Below, piece by piece: positions 25,468-38,293 of a DNA stretch of 64,000 nucleotides (positions within the stretch are counted from its first letter, which is position 1; each line of letters starts with the position of its first letter). Source of the DNA: Sipunculus nudus. Lineage: Eukaryota; Annelida; Sipuncula; Golfingiida; Sipunculidae. Made by a program: the position numbers and the translations under genes. Location of the stretch: positions 48,310,714 through 48,374,713 of the forward strand of contig CM049320.1 in assembly GCA_026874595.1 (NCBI GenBank), written 5' to 3'. A model generated the notes under the pieces. The model saw only the letters and a list, made by a program, of their open reading frames with translations. It was not told the DNA's origin and did no database searches.

Positions 25468-25703
25468 CTATTGGTGCATCATTTAATGGTTTCAGGCCAC
25501 AGGTTTCATTTATGTGCATATGCTTTGATTTCATGTCCATTATTATATAATTTACCAACTTTCATTTTAGCAGGGCCATTTTCTCTAAGTTTTTCAAATG
25601 CTTATATACATGAAAAACCAAAAGAAATAAAAATGTTTTGCAGTTACTAATATTTTATCCTAAATTCAGCTGAGTGACGTGACCCATGGGTCCCTTGTTT
25701 TCT
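25468..25703 (+). mobile_element. AGCTCAGCTGA repeat family, 3' remainder of the older copy
   Basis: The sequence ends TTCAGCTGAGTGACGTGACC followed by CATGGGTCCCTTGTTTTC, a second family tail only about 235 bp after the tail of nested copy A. The best explanation is that copy A inserted into an older copy starting at 22371. Confidence 0.6.
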
Positions 25704-28700
25704 GCAGTGATTACTTGTCTTGTCATCAATTTTCTATTAATCCCAACCATTCATTTGAAAGTGATGACATTGCTTAAATAAATTCCATATTTGTATCTCT
25801 TGGAAGTTTGCATTCTGAATTTGTTTCTATTAAATAAGTCCTCTGAATCATTTACTTATCATGCTATAACAGTCTGCTCCAGGGTTTATTCATCCTCTAA
25901 ATCAGAAATAATGTATTTTAGAAATATGAAGTCTTGTATTTGAGTTTTAAAATGTCAGAATATATTAAAACATGTATGAACAATTTTAATGAGCTTTTAG
26001 TGACTTTCAGTGTGTAATTTGCAAATACAGTTGCTCTGACAAAATAGATCTTCCTTACAAGTTTTAAGTTATAAGTACAGAAGCAAAAGTTATAATATTC
26101 CATAAGGCTGTGTAAAAGCCATGACATTTGAATCTTCAGGTAGTGTATTAATAATTAAGCTCTACATACAGGTAACTTCACCTCTGTCTGGTGACTGACA
26201 TACATGTCCACTGTGTTTTAACAGTTTGATATCATAGAATATTATCATTGAAATTTAAATAGTTCTGGTTTCTGATTTTAGATATTTCTTGAGGGAAATA
26301 TTTTAATTATCACTGAGTAACTGATAGTGATTTGCTGGTCAGATAGATTTTAGAATTTGGACAGATTCTGACACTATGTTTATCACACAGGTAATAACTA
26401 CCTACGTTTTTGGTGTATCTATGCTAAATTGTCAACATTTTTTACAGAGAGGGTTTAATTTAGTTTTATGGAATCTTTTGAACTGTTAAAAGCAAAAATA
26501 TAATCTTATGAAAATCTGCATATGACAGAGTTCAGGCTGTCAGTCTCAAGTGGATCAGTTTGTAAAACAAGAAGCTTGTTGTTAGACATGCAAGTGCCTC
26601 CAGTATATATCTCTCTTAAAATGTGTGGTCACTGATTTGCCCTGACCAACAATTCTGTTAAATACAAATTTTCTAATGAATATATTTTTCAGTTACTATT
26701 TATGAAACTTTAAAAGAAGGTGCCACTATAGCCTCATAAAGACTATCAAAGGTTGACATGCGAAGCAAATTTTAAATTTCTCTTAAATTAATTATTGCGA
26801 CTTTTTTTAACGTCACAAAGTATGTAAAATGTACTTGAAATATGATGTCCCCTTAAAGTATATATGGTATGGGTATATGCATATATTTCATTTTTAAACT
26901 GTTTGCTTACTCTGAACACAATCAGAAATAAACTTTAATCAGGCACAATCAGTTGCACAAAACATGAACAAAGTCTACAGGCCCCCTAGTAGCTGTATTG
27001 AGTAACTTTATCTTTCCAGCTTAAAACCAGTTTCTATTGTTTTCATTCTCATATTTCTTCATCTTGAAGCAAGATCAGAACCCTGGTCCTGCAATCTTGT
27101 TACATACGTATTGCTGGCAGTGTGGTTTACTTACACACAGAACCACAACAAGGTATATAATGTGCGTCAGAGATATCATGTCAATGTGCTGGGATGGTTT
27201 TGTTGCTAAACTGTTGTATTCAGCAATATTGAACTCTTGGCATGAGAGGAGATGCATATACTACAGACGTTTATGCCCCACAATAAGTCATGTGATGTCA
27301 ATGTTCTGTCACGTGAAAAGTCATGATGACCAGAAAATACAAAATGTGGAAAACATAAGTGTCAGCATCAACATCAGTTGTGGTCAGTCTAAAGTCAGTT
27401 AAGAAGTAGAATTTAGACTTCCTCTCAAGCCAGGTTTCTGAACTTAAGTCTCTGATCTTTTTTACTAAAACAGCAATTTTCTTCTTATTAAAGACAGGAT
27501 GACCAGTCAGGTTGGGCATGCTGTGTTTTTTCCAGGCCGCTTGATCTGGTTTACTGACAGCGCCTTCCTCTACAACACCGTCCAGGTTTAATGAAGTCAG
27601 GCCGGTCCATTAAGGCAGTTGACTTGTAGACTTGACATTTCCGATCACACATTAAGTAAATATTTTAGAGAAGCTGCGCTGTGATTATATTGTGTAATTT
27701 GCAAATTCAGCAGGAACCAGAGGAGCCATCAAACAAGCCTTGGGTGTAAATCTTTTATTGACTTTTTCTGTGATAATTAAATTCAGCAAGAAAACCAGTT
27801 TCAGGGAGTCTGGCTCGGGGAAAATAACTTCCTGAAGGTAATCCCATGTTTGAAGGGAAGTCCTTAAGTAGCAAATAAAGTGTCTCAAGTTAAGTAATAA
27901 AAATAACCAGTACACACTAAAAAAAAATTGAACATTTAAACCATAATCTGTTATTTTCTATTAATATTTGGCAAGTGTGGATTCTAATGTTGTCATGTTG
28001 AGCTGTATTGATCGTTGTCACTCGGCCATTTTGGCTTTCAGACAAATCTCGGTAAGATCTTCCTTTTAACATAAAAGTAGTCAGTGCATTGTGACCCAAG
28101 TTTACTTTATGCAAACCAATACAGTAAATAAAGGCATGGTTTTTCACCATGAAATGATAAGCAGTAATAATTCAGCAGGTCTCTTTATCATAAAGGGAAA
28201 ATGTCAGTGCCTTTCACCTGCTCATCTGTCTAGAGTGGACATAGGTCAGTGCTGAATGCTGGTTTGATTGTCACTAAAACACATTAAATTTAGGGCTGTT
28301 AAATATCTTAAAAAACTACAACTATCATGCATGAGTGAAGTCCTTGCAGGGCATTGTATTAATGTATCATTTTGCCTTTTCTTATTTTATGTGACACATT
28401 TTTAACTCCATTACACCAATGTAATTATTTAAAAGTCATTTACTTTTAAATTTATTTCTATTTAATCTTTATCTCAACCTCCACCCCAAATGATACTGTG
28501 TAAGAGGTATAAACCAGAAATATTTCATGCATTTTTTGTTATTAAAAATTGTTAGAATATAAATTTCAGATCTTGCAAAATCATCGTATAATAAATACTG
28601 AAGCAATGTACATCTGCTTGTCTACCTATCATGTGGCTGACAAAAATAAATAAAACTCAAGCTGTTGTTAAAAACTGCCTCAGTTTGTAAGTAGTATTAC

Positions 28701-29980
28701 AAGCTGTGCCTGGTGGAAAAGACGTAACAACGACAAGCATTTCAGCGAACTGAATGATGCTGATTATGTTATTGATGAGGGATCCAAAATCACCAAGGCA
28801 TTTCTACAAAATATCCCAATCAGTGTGGTCAAATTAACTATTGATTAATGAGACTTTTATAGCTTTGAGTGGCGGGATTACTCGTTCTTTTTCTGTATGG
28901 ACAAGGAATTATGGGATTGAGGAAAGTGTTGATAAGAAGATCAGATTTAGACTGCTTGCGGTGGAATTCTACGCTGCTGGCAGGCTTAATCACCCTGAAC
29001 AAGCAGCCACCAGTGACACTGCACGCTCCACTCATCATATTGTACAAACAGTTTATATGCTCTATCTGTTTTTAGGTAAAAATACCACAGTCTAATAACC
29101 ATAAAGTACACAGGCATAGGCATTTCTATTGGTCTTTTTTTTATTTTGATATTTTTTTGTACATAAAACCTAATTATACACCAAGTAACAAAGAATATTG
29201 ATACAATTTGTTTCTTGTATGAGATAGATGAAATATGATATTCTTACAGTAAATATATTTGCCACTTGAAAATTAGGTTATTATTGTGATATTCAGGAAA
29301 AGCCAAGACAAATACAGTTCTCTATGTGTCTTGTAATCAGCTGCAGCTATTTCACAAAATGTTTTTATATTAAAGGGACCAAATCATCTATAAAGCATGT
29401 TGAATTGACATGAAATATAGCTTCTTTCCTTTAAAATAATTTTGTATCTGCCAAAATTTTGCCCTGAAACTGTTTGCTTACTTCTGTAAATGAGTGTTAA
29501 AAACAGTGGACGATCACATGTGTAAAAAAATATAAGCATGGATCTCTCCAAGGCCACAAGGTTTCAATCAGGAGATGCCCCGACTGACTTGGCCTAAAAT
29601 ATGTAATACATTTTTCCACTGGCTGAAATATTGCATGTTGTGACTCACAATAAAAAACATTATGTATAAGATGTGTTCTTTATGACAGGATGCCAACGTT
29701 AATATTATAAATAATATTAATTTAAAAATATATAAACTAAAACATGCCTGGGGACCTCATGTACACACACAGCAGTCTTGTCATGTGAAGCCCAGGATTA
29801 AGGAATAAGTGAAGGTGTCCTCTTTCACACATGATTAGTTGTGATCAGCCCAGCATCAGTTGCTGAACATTTTGAAACAGTTATCTCAGAATCCTCCATT
29901 TACTGATAACAGGACTGTTGTTAAAAAATCAAACTAATTGCAGTAAAACTGATCCTATTATCTCTTTAATTGATTTAGCC
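25704..29980. other. Unique sequence, no supported gene
   Basis: This 4.3-kb stretch has ORFs up to 121 codons (27037-27402, + strand), but the overlapping opposite-strand frames and lack of motifs make these chance. The patches at 27530-27640 and 28690-29090 are less AT-rich than their surroundings and could be conserved non-coding sequence or ancient repeats; I cannot tell which. No splice-bounded exon was found. Confidence 0.45.
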
Positions 29981-29999
29981 GGGGGGGGGGGGGGGGGGG
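29981..29999. repeat. Poly-G homopolymer, 19 bp
   Basis: Nineteen consecutive G residues follow TGATTTAGCC. It is a candidate G-quadruplex-forming tract and a likely site of length error in assembly. Confidence 0.95.
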
Positions 30000-31170
30000 T
30001 TAATTAAAAAAGAAGAATACCTGGAAGCTATTTTATTTCACAATAACTTAGGCACTAACTTAGGTGGAATTATTCATTGGAAATTGTGTTCATTATTCTT
30101 TTACAAAAAGAAAAACTATAGTATATTTCTCTGTTTAGCCTGTACAGGGTTCAGTCTGTTTTAAGCCAGGCCCATCAGCTTTGTATAAGCTTCTTCCGAA
30201 AGGCCCACAGAATGTCCTTTGATGGGGTCAAAAGGGCCACGAAATCCTGGCACAGCAGTATGAATCATGTGCTCCCAAGCTTCTCTGCAAGTTACCTAAA
30301 TAAATAATCATGTGTCTTGTAAATTTGATTTAAAAAATAAACTCACAATAATTACTTATTCTTTGGTTTGTCACTATGATGTAATATAATTGATTTTACT
30401 TAGAACTATAACTCTCTGGTGTTATACACTAAATTGAATGTATAAATTTGATTTTCATTGTTAAACAAGTTGCTGTTAAAAATAACATTGAATTTATAAC
30501 ATTTTGTAATAATATTTGATTTGCCATTGGTCTTTTAAAAAAACCAACAGAACCAAACCAAATAGGAAAAGGTTGACCATGTCAATTTAGTGGGTCTCCG
30601 AGTTCTGATAATTAGAAATCATAAATTGAATCCTGCTGTAGATTTTATGTTCATAGATACATACATTGACTGATGATACACACAACACAGAATACTTGAC
30701 AATTCAGAAATTCTCACATATTTTTTTTTTTTTTGGCAGATTTGTAAAATTAACCTCTAAGAGCATTGCATGGTCATGATCAGAAAATGAAACTCCCAAC
30801 CTGACATTACATTGTAATGAAGCTTGCCCTTACTAGCAGTGACTGACATTACAATGCATCATGAGAAAGTCTATACTGCTCTAACCTCCAAGCATGGCAC
30901 GTGGCAGTCCATTAACTGAGACATATACAAACAGAGAGAAATGTTCTCACATACATGATTGTATATCACGTACCTACATTATTGTATACAACAGTACAAC
31001 ATAGAGACAAGTGTAGCCAGGTCAGAGGGGTCACTAACTCTTGTCGTCTTGATGGACCAGAAGACCTGCGTATGTTATCTTATATCTTATCTTAACCTTA
31101 AACTATACACCAAATATATGTCTGTATTGTATCTGAAATGTCAGATAATCTTGACACCATCTCCTGTCAT
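30000..31170. other. Unique AT-rich sequence
   Basis: No supported gene. A poly-T tract lies at about 30721-30734. ORFs starting near 30959 run into the minisatellite that follows. Confidence 0.5.
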
Positions 31171-31470
31171 AATCTGTAGCCATGGTAGTTATAGCCATGC
31201 CGGTTGTAGCCATGATGGTTACAGCCATGCTGGTTGGAGCCATGCTGGTTAAAGCTGTGCTGGTTATAGCCATGTTGGTTATAGCAATGCTGGTAATAGC
31301 AATGCTGGTTAAAGCCATGCTGGTTGGAGCCACCCTGGTTGTAGGCATGCTGGTTGTAGCCATACTGGTCATACTCATGCGTGTTATAACCACACTGGGT
31401 GGAGCCATGGTGGTTATAGCCATTGTGTGTGTAGCCATGGCTGCTGGTTATAGCCATGCTGGTTGTAACT
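31171..31470. repeat. 15-bp minisatellite, about 19 units
   Basis: The unit is GCCATGCTGGTTATA; successive GCCATG starts at 31179, 31194, 31209 and 31224 give 15 bp. Because 15 is a multiple of three, several frames stay open on both strands, producing repetitive AMLV-like and TSMA-like translations. Those long frames are explained by the period and are not evidence for a protein. Confidence 0.9.
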
Positions 31471-31589
31471 TTTATTTATTCTGATTGCAAATTACATGTT
31501 TTATACATTGCGTAAACTGTATAGCCTAACAGGGCCCTGTGGCAGATCAGACAATCTTTTCTGAACGGACTACCCTGTATAGATATGTT

Positions 31590-31590
<1 letters not shown>

Positions 31591-31624
<34 letters not shown>
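31591..31624. repeat. TAA trinucleotide microsatellite, about 11 units
   Basis: An uninterrupted run of TAA lies between the main 15-bp minisatellite and a short relict of the same 15-bp unit. Confidence 0.95.
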
Positions 31625-31625
<1 letters not shown>

Positions 31626-31695
31626 GCCACATTGGTTGAAGGCATGCTGGTTTTAGCCAGACTGGTCATAGTCATGCTGGTTATAGCCACACTGA
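31625..31695. repeat. Detached 15-bp minisatellite block, about 5 units
   Basis: AGCCACATTGGTTGA, AGGCATGCTGGTTTT, AGCCAGACTGGTCAT and related units match the array at 31171-31470. The two blocks are separated by about 120 bp of unrelated sequence and the TAA run, as if an insertion split one array. Confidence 0.75.
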
Positions 31696-32944
31696 CATTT
31701 CTCAGAATAAGTTTTCTGTAGCTGATTTTCACTTTGTGTTTTTTTCTGTGAAGTCTGTCTTTAGTCAACCAAGTGCTAGTGCTGCCATCTGTTAACAAGG
31801 ACAACATTAAATTTATCCCATAGTCAACTGATTTGTCAGCATACTTTTATTTCCCTAGTGATTATAGCTTAACCTGATTAAATCTAAGTACTTACTTGCT
31901 TGTTCAATCATGTTGAATGATATTGTCACATTAATCTCCTGTTTTAACATCTTTTGCCTTCTTTGAGCTGTCATATTTCATGGTCATTTTAGTTATTTAA
32001 ATCAACAGCAGATGGCAGTACAGGACATTTGAGTCCTTTGAAATGAGCAGGGCACCCAAACTCCTGAAAAGCCCTCTCAGGCAGAAATGGCAGAAAAAAA
32101 GGAACTGAGTTGGAAGGAAAAACCCATTCTTTCTCCCTATTCTGACTACTGAGTTTGTCTTCTAATTTATTGATTTTTGTGTGTTTGTAAACAACTGACA
32201 GTGGTGAAGTTGTTAGGTCTACAAATAGATCTATTCACCCTGGTATATGTTAATGTTAACCTTAATGTTAACCTTGTTATGATAAATTTACCCTAGTTAT
32301 ATTAAGTAACCCTGGTTTATATCAGTGTTACCTTAGTAATGTGTCAGCCTGGTTTATGTTAGATAGTTTGTATTATTAATACTTTTTCAAATAATTTTCT
32401 TGGTTTTAGTCAAAATTACTTTGTTGTATGGTTTAATCTATTGATCTGGTTAATATTAATGTCACCCATACTGTGCCCTATACTTTATGTTTTCTAAAAT
32501 ATGTCCTCATTTAAATTCAGTTATGTAGAAAAGAGAATAAATGGACAGAATAAAAACAAATTGGAATCATTAACACAAGATGATGTAATGTTTCAATTTC
32601 TGATTCAGCTGGCATTTCTTTCTTGCAGGTGAAGCAAGTTAATAATCAATGTTTTTTTTTTTGTATCATTGACATAAGTGTTAATGATATGTATTGTTAT
32701 ATTAATTCATGTTTTTATTTTAATTGTTATTGTTAATTATATGTATTTTGTGAGGTGTTTGTTTTATGTAAGAGTACACACCGACACTTAAAACTGTCAA
32801 CAGCTAATAAAAGTATTTCATTTTTTTTGTTCAAAATGTACTTTAAATTATCATGTCAGTGCAGTCAAATTTACTTGAATGAATATGTGTTATGTTTGGA
32901 TCAATAAAAGACCATGTGTTACCTGTTAGTTTGTGTACTTGAAG
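31696..32944. other. Probable intron upstream of the Kazal exon
   Basis: AT-rich sequence with runs such as GTTAACCTTAATGTTAACC. Alternative AG acceptors for the next exon lie at 32928-32929 and 32943-32944. An in-frame TAA at 32905 rules out extending the exon further 5'. Confidence 0.55.
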
Positions 32945-33157
32945 CCCCGTGTGAGAAGCTTTTCTGTGCCTATGGAGCTGAGTGCCTCGTCAACTCCTCG
33001 TCAAAACAGGCGTACTGTGCCTGTATGGACAACTGTGGGGACCTGTTCACGCCAGTATGTGGCAGTGATGGTGTTACTTATGCAAGTGAATGTGAACTCC
33101 GAAAAACCAGCTGTAAAGCACAAAAACGCATCAAGGTCAAGGTCAACAGACCATGTG
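32945..33157 (+). CDS. Follistatin-like/Kazal module exon of an agrin-like protein
   Basis: The exon encodes one complete ten-cysteine follistatin module. An EGF-like hairpin comes first (CEKLFC, then YGAEC), followed by a Kazal core with CMDNC, seven residues, VCGSDGVTYASEC, six residues to the fifth Kazal Cys and thirteen to the sixth (RPC). The C-x7-C-x10-C spacing is canonical. An N-glycosylation sequon (NSS) lies in the hairpin loop. Such modules are secreted, disulfide-bonded, and found in tandem in agrin, where they form the N-terminal half of the heparan sulfate proteoglycan; the Q-x-x-I before the last Cys also fits agrin modules. The donor is ATGTG/GTGAGT at 33157. The acceptor could be at 32944 or 15 bp earlier at 32929; both give phase 1, so the exon is symmetric (1-1). 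Follistatin, tomoregulin or another Kazal protein is possible. The exon itself is near certain, the gene identity less so. Confidence 0.85.
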
Positions 33158-35480
33158 GTGAGTACACACATTCCATTGATTTCAAGGTCATCAGTTCACA
33201 CCCACAATGTTCTACTTTACAATAAAGAAGAAATGCATTAACGTGATTTATTTATCTCCAAAGTCAGGGGCGTACCCAGGAATAAGGAAGGGGAGGGGGC
33301 CAAAACATTTGAATATTTGGCAAAGGCAATTGAAGCATATTTATATTTACTGTCATGATTACACGTGCGCAGGTTCCCAAGACAGATAAAGGTGACAGTT
33401 CCATGGCTGAAACAAGGTTTATTCACTTCATTTACTTACAATCCCAGGCTTTTTGTATGAGCAAGCCTAACAGTAACTTTTTTCCCACCGCTTGCGTCCG
33501 TTCCATCAGACCTTTTTATAACCTGGGATCTCCCCATTATTTTACGTACGCTCATAGCAATGCATATGCTTATCAAAATAAAATTACAGGCGTAATTACT
33601 GACATTGGCAGAGCAAATGGAGATGTAATGGTGGGAAGGGCTCGACATTAACTTTTGAAAGCACTTACCCAGTCAGGTAAGTAATATCTAGCTTTACTTG
33701 CCCTACATGAATTTTTATATTTGCCCAAAAAAAATAATTGTTTGCAGCCACGAACACAAGGTGTTTCACATACCAAAACTGGAATTGCATGCATCATTGC
33801 ATTTCAAAAATAAAGTATCAAACCATGTTAAAATGTTAATTTGTTATAATTCTCTATAGTAATTGCATAGATTAACATAAGTAACATAAGTACTGGAAAT
33901 TTAAGTTAAAGAGGGATTATCAGAATAATTTAATTTATCCAAGAAAGAAAATGGCCAAATAAAGGTTATTTTCTCAACCTAATGCTATTGATGCTATGAC
34001 CATTGGTTCTGTAATCAGTCAAATATTAATATCTGTTGCCTTGAGCGTGGAATAATGAAGTTTTGTGAATATAGAAAGAATATTAGTAATTAAAATGATT
34101 ATTTCCCAGCAAAGTCTACTGTCAGCTTAACTTGACAATGGAGAATATTTATTGTGGCCCACCATTTTTTTCCTACAATTAAGTTTCAAAAACAACATGT
34201 CTACAGAATTTTCTTACATTTGATCCTGGTAATTCTCCTTCAGAATTGATTACATTTACAAGAACTTTCACATTAAAGCCAGGTCATGGCCAGTCTGAAT
34301 ACAGAGATAATAGGTTAATTTTTTAGAATTACCAGACAGGCAAATGTTTACAACTTCCTTTGGCTGTGGTAACATGCACAGCTCAGATTAACTTTCTTCC
34401 TGTCAAAATCAAGTGTCATATGACAACCGGCAGATGTTTAAGTACAAACACCACAGTTCCCCACCCTAAAGATTAAAGCCAATTAGGTCTTGGTGGATGG
34501 CCTTGAATGTGAAAAACTTTGGGAGATATGTTAAGAAAACAAATTACCAATAAAATTGACATAGTTTTCATTTCCCAGAAATACAATGAAGTGACTACCA
34601 AAGTGAATAGAGGACAAATTATTCATGACATATGATTTACTAGATTTTCAGGTATATTTTGAGCCCCCCTGTAGATTCTCAAGACTTTTAGACAGACCCG
34701 TTAAACTGGAACTATCTGCATGTGCACCTTGACTATAACTCCACAATAAGCCAATTGCAGAGGGGATTCCGGAGTATTCCTCATTTCATCACACATAAAT
34801 TATGATAATGTCAGGTATTTACACACTCGGTTTTCGGAATATGTATGCTTTATCTTTCACATTGCGTTGTTCTAGATGTTAAAACTATTTTTTAATGATT
34901 AATTTGGCTCTCAGTTGATTCATTTTGTAAACATACAAATTTATGAGGTACAATTTTAATGCAGTTTGGGGTAATAAATAACCCCAGTTTCATTGCTGGT
35001 AGTTGTTTTTTTGACAGTCTTAAGATCTTTTGTGCCTGTTGGTGAGTAGCAACTTGGCTACACCCCTGAAAGTCATGTTAATGATGGTTATGGTACACTA
35101 CAGTTTAAACCCAGTAAACTGTAAACTCTATTCAATATTTCAAGTGAAAATTGTATCAACAGGTAGATTTAAATCTGCAAAGCTTTTATTCAGTTGTCTT
35201 TTAATGCAAGATATTGTGTGGTTTTTGTAATGTCAGTGATTTCTCAGCATGCAATTGATATTCAGTTTTCTAGACTATTCTGTTATAAATTATAAACATT
35301 TATTGTATTCACCAAAATGTAGTTTTACAGATAATATGCTTTCCTGCCAGCTTCACAAATACTATGTTTTTTCCAGCAAGCTTCCACTGATGCTACTCTG
35401 GTTGTTTCCAGAGAACTCCAAAATCACTGGACAGAATTTTCAGAAACTTGATACCATTTAATTATAGCTAGGGTTACATG
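33158..35480. other. Probable intron downstream of the Kazal exon
   Basis: The frame closes at a TAA about 65 bp into this stretch, as expected for an intron. An ORF of 98 codons (33355-33651) has no recognisable content. A short CAGGGGCGTACCCAGGAATA stretch near 33266 looks like the end of a dispersed repeat. No further exon was found. Confidence 0.5.
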
Positions 35481-36324
35481 ATTTGCTTCCAAGCTAATTC
35501 GGTGTGACCTCTTAGCATCAGTTTTGGAGGAAAATCATATCTCTGGAGTGGTTTGATGTATTGGCCTTAAAAATTGTATGTCCATAGATCTTGGATAGCT
35601 TTATCTCATTGTCAAGTCTGATTGTGCCGACTATAATTGTTTTGCGTGGAGTACATCTATGCACCTGGTATGATTAAAAATCACTCATCTCATTCTTTTT
35701 TATCTTGGTTACCATGCAGCATCCAGTGAACAGAACTTTATTTTGGTTACAAGAGCGCTGTACTGATGCTTGAATATTTTCAAGGTGTAATTTTATTTTC
35801 AAGGTGTAAATCTTGTCTATGTCTGAACCATTTAGGATCAGTAATTACTGGATGTAATGATGTGTTGAAATGTAAAAAAACATCAACCATGTCAACTGCT
35901 GACCTTTTTCAATGACACTGGGCATTCTGGTAGCTCTAATTGCCTTGAATGGATTAGAATTTTATTTGATACGGTTCTGCTTGTGTTTCTCTAGTGGTGC
36001 CATTGTATATATTTTATGTGCGACATGGTGAAATGCTTATTGTATCTGCAAAAGTTTCAAGGATACTATGTTTTCAGCCAGGTTCTACCATTGCTGTGTT
36101 TGTTTCTGGAGAACTCCACTAAAACTGCTGAATAAATGTTTTTGAAACATCGGTATCATTATTGGGTCATATGGGCACACGTGCCTTACAAAGACTGGTG
36201 ACACCACTCAGAATCATGTCTGCTCACATATCTCAGGAGTGGTTTGAAATGTTGGCCTGAAATTTTGCTTGTATATAGATATTAGGCTCTGTTATCTCAT
36301 ACACAAGACAGGTGGTGCCATGAT
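35481..36324. repeat. Decayed 'CTGAAATTTTGCATG' phrase repeat, left part
   Basis: Paragraphs of roughly 150-350 bp recur with variants of ATCTCAGGAGTGGTTTGA, GGCCTGAAATTTTGC and a phrase meaning '-ACAAGACAGGTGGTGCCA'. They are diverged from one another. The same phrases resume at 38294 after the inserted transposon and again at 51150-52850. Confidence 0.65.
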
Positions 36325-38293
36325 TACCGTAAAAGTCGTTGCAGAAGTCGCATCCTTATTACAAGTCGCACCCCGACTTTTAGGATCCCCCACGTGAAAA
36401 GCCGTTCAAGTTTGGTTTCAGGAAAAGTCCATAATATAGGTCGCACCCGCACTTCATAGGCGTCCCAACCACCTGATACTCAAGGAATTTAAGTGTCATT
36501 CCTTGTGGTGCAAGACCACAACCAACGTCCCCGTAGTACTGTGGTTTAAAAACTAGATAAACCATTTAAACATAAAATAAATTGGACAACTTTAATACAA
36601 TGCTTATTTTCAAGGAATAAAAACAGAATCATTACATATAAAGTCGGGGTTCAATTGTCAGTGAGATTTGTACAGTGCCAGAGTCAGCTGCGTCGGATAA
36701 CATTTTGTGCTGTGAAACGATGTCATTATTGCCGTTTATTACTAGGTTAAGTAACATTAGAATGCAATTATCCAGTTAAATAATACTATCACAATCGGGC
36801 AACTCTTTAAATCGTTAAAGATCGTCATAAGTATGGTGGATTCATTAGACTATGATTAGTTTGCGCACGCGTGACGAGTCCCAATCCGTCACATTGGACA
36901 TATTTTGAATTGAAGACAACTGAAGGATGGAAAGAATAATTTAGATTGAATTTATTCACCTAATTTCAGAAAAGGGCTCTAAAACTGAATTAAGTAACCC
37001 TTGAATAAATTGTTACAACTTACCATCAAGGCGCGGCACATGCACAGTATTACTGAAATGTCAGTCAGCAAGGGGATAATGAACGCTTTATTGACCGGTC
37101 AGTTAAATGTAAAATAAACATGATTGAATTTACGGGTATTATATTTACTGAGACTAATGATTTTATTCTTTGATAATATCTGGAAAGCCCAATTACCGTC
37201 GCTATCAGTTATTATATTCAAATGGCTTAGATGTATGGCAAACTCAGCCGTGTTGAACCAGATCCGTCATGACACCAAACGATGCCGGTTCCTGTGGAAT
37301 TTAGGTACGTATGTGGCAATTTCAGTAAATCAAATATATATCTGTATGGTGTTTGTTATTTCATTTTATTTATTAATGTGTCTTCGTAAAAAAAATCATG
37401 AATACGTCAACGCACGATTGACCGTAATGCATGCGTGCTGCCATATTGTTGACCGAACATACGATCGTCATGAATGAAAAACGGGTAAAACATGAAACAA
37501 ATCGTATATTTGCAGCTCACGTGAAACGTTATAATATTGTTATCCAATACGCTTGAAAACCACGAGACGGTGACGGTGACCTGATGGTTCTTAATATTGG
37601 AGTTTATAACTGTGGATATTAGTCACGAAGGCTTAGTTGACCTGGGGATGTAAAGGTCATTGCACGGGTGACCTGGGGCTTGAACTTCCGCTACACGGCT
37701 TCAAAGGTCAGCTGGTACCATAGCGATCAACCGGACAGGCAATAGAATTCACGACGTGTCTGTAGTGGATCAAGCTTGAATCTGACGCAACTTGACATGT
37801 ATAAACGGATATGGAACCTCGAGTTTTTCATAATAACACGCATACCCATAAAGATTAAACGGAGAGAAAATGTACATCAAAGAGCGGCAGACTGGCATAT
37901 GCGTCAAATTGATTCATGATATAACAGTAACGCAGATTAGGAAGTGTCACTTGAATTGCGACTTGTCAGAACGGGTAGCCCTTAAACTGGGCAAATTTAT
38001 AATTTGTATTTCATGTTAATAAAATGAGAATTATACCAGTTCACAAAATATAAGGAAGGTTTTTATAAGAGATTGTTAAAGGTGTAAAATATTGGGGAAA
38101 GACGTTTCACAAAGCAATGGCTAGAAGTATCGCCGATTATCGCTCAACTGCCGTTGTCCCACATACCGGGAAAGCTGACTGAGACGAGATAAGTACGTAT
38201 TATAAGTCGCACCCTGACTTTGCTAGAAAATTCTTGTTTTTAGAATTCCATTTCCTAGTACAAGTCGCGACTTCTGCAACGACTTTTACGGTA
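36325..38293. mobile_element. TIR DNA transposon, copy 2 (about 1.97 kb, TA-flanked)
   Basis: It has the same ends as the element at 5784-7795: TACCGTAAAAGTCGTTGCAG on the left and CTGCAACGACTTTTACGGTA on the right, with TA at both borders. The two copies align throughout, in the same orientation, with scattered substitutions and small indels that account for a 43-bp length difference. It interrupts the phrase repeat, so it is younger than that repeat. No transposase is recognisable. Confidence 0.9.

Noticed and set aside
27037-27402. 121-codon ORF, the longest in the window
   Set aside because: It has no domain and unremarkable composition, and an ORF of this length is expected by chance in 64 kb.
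31103-31484. Overlapping ORFs of 96-111 codons on both strands with repetitive translations
   Set aside because: They are explained by a 15-bp repeat whose period is a multiple of three; there is no start context or splice evidence.
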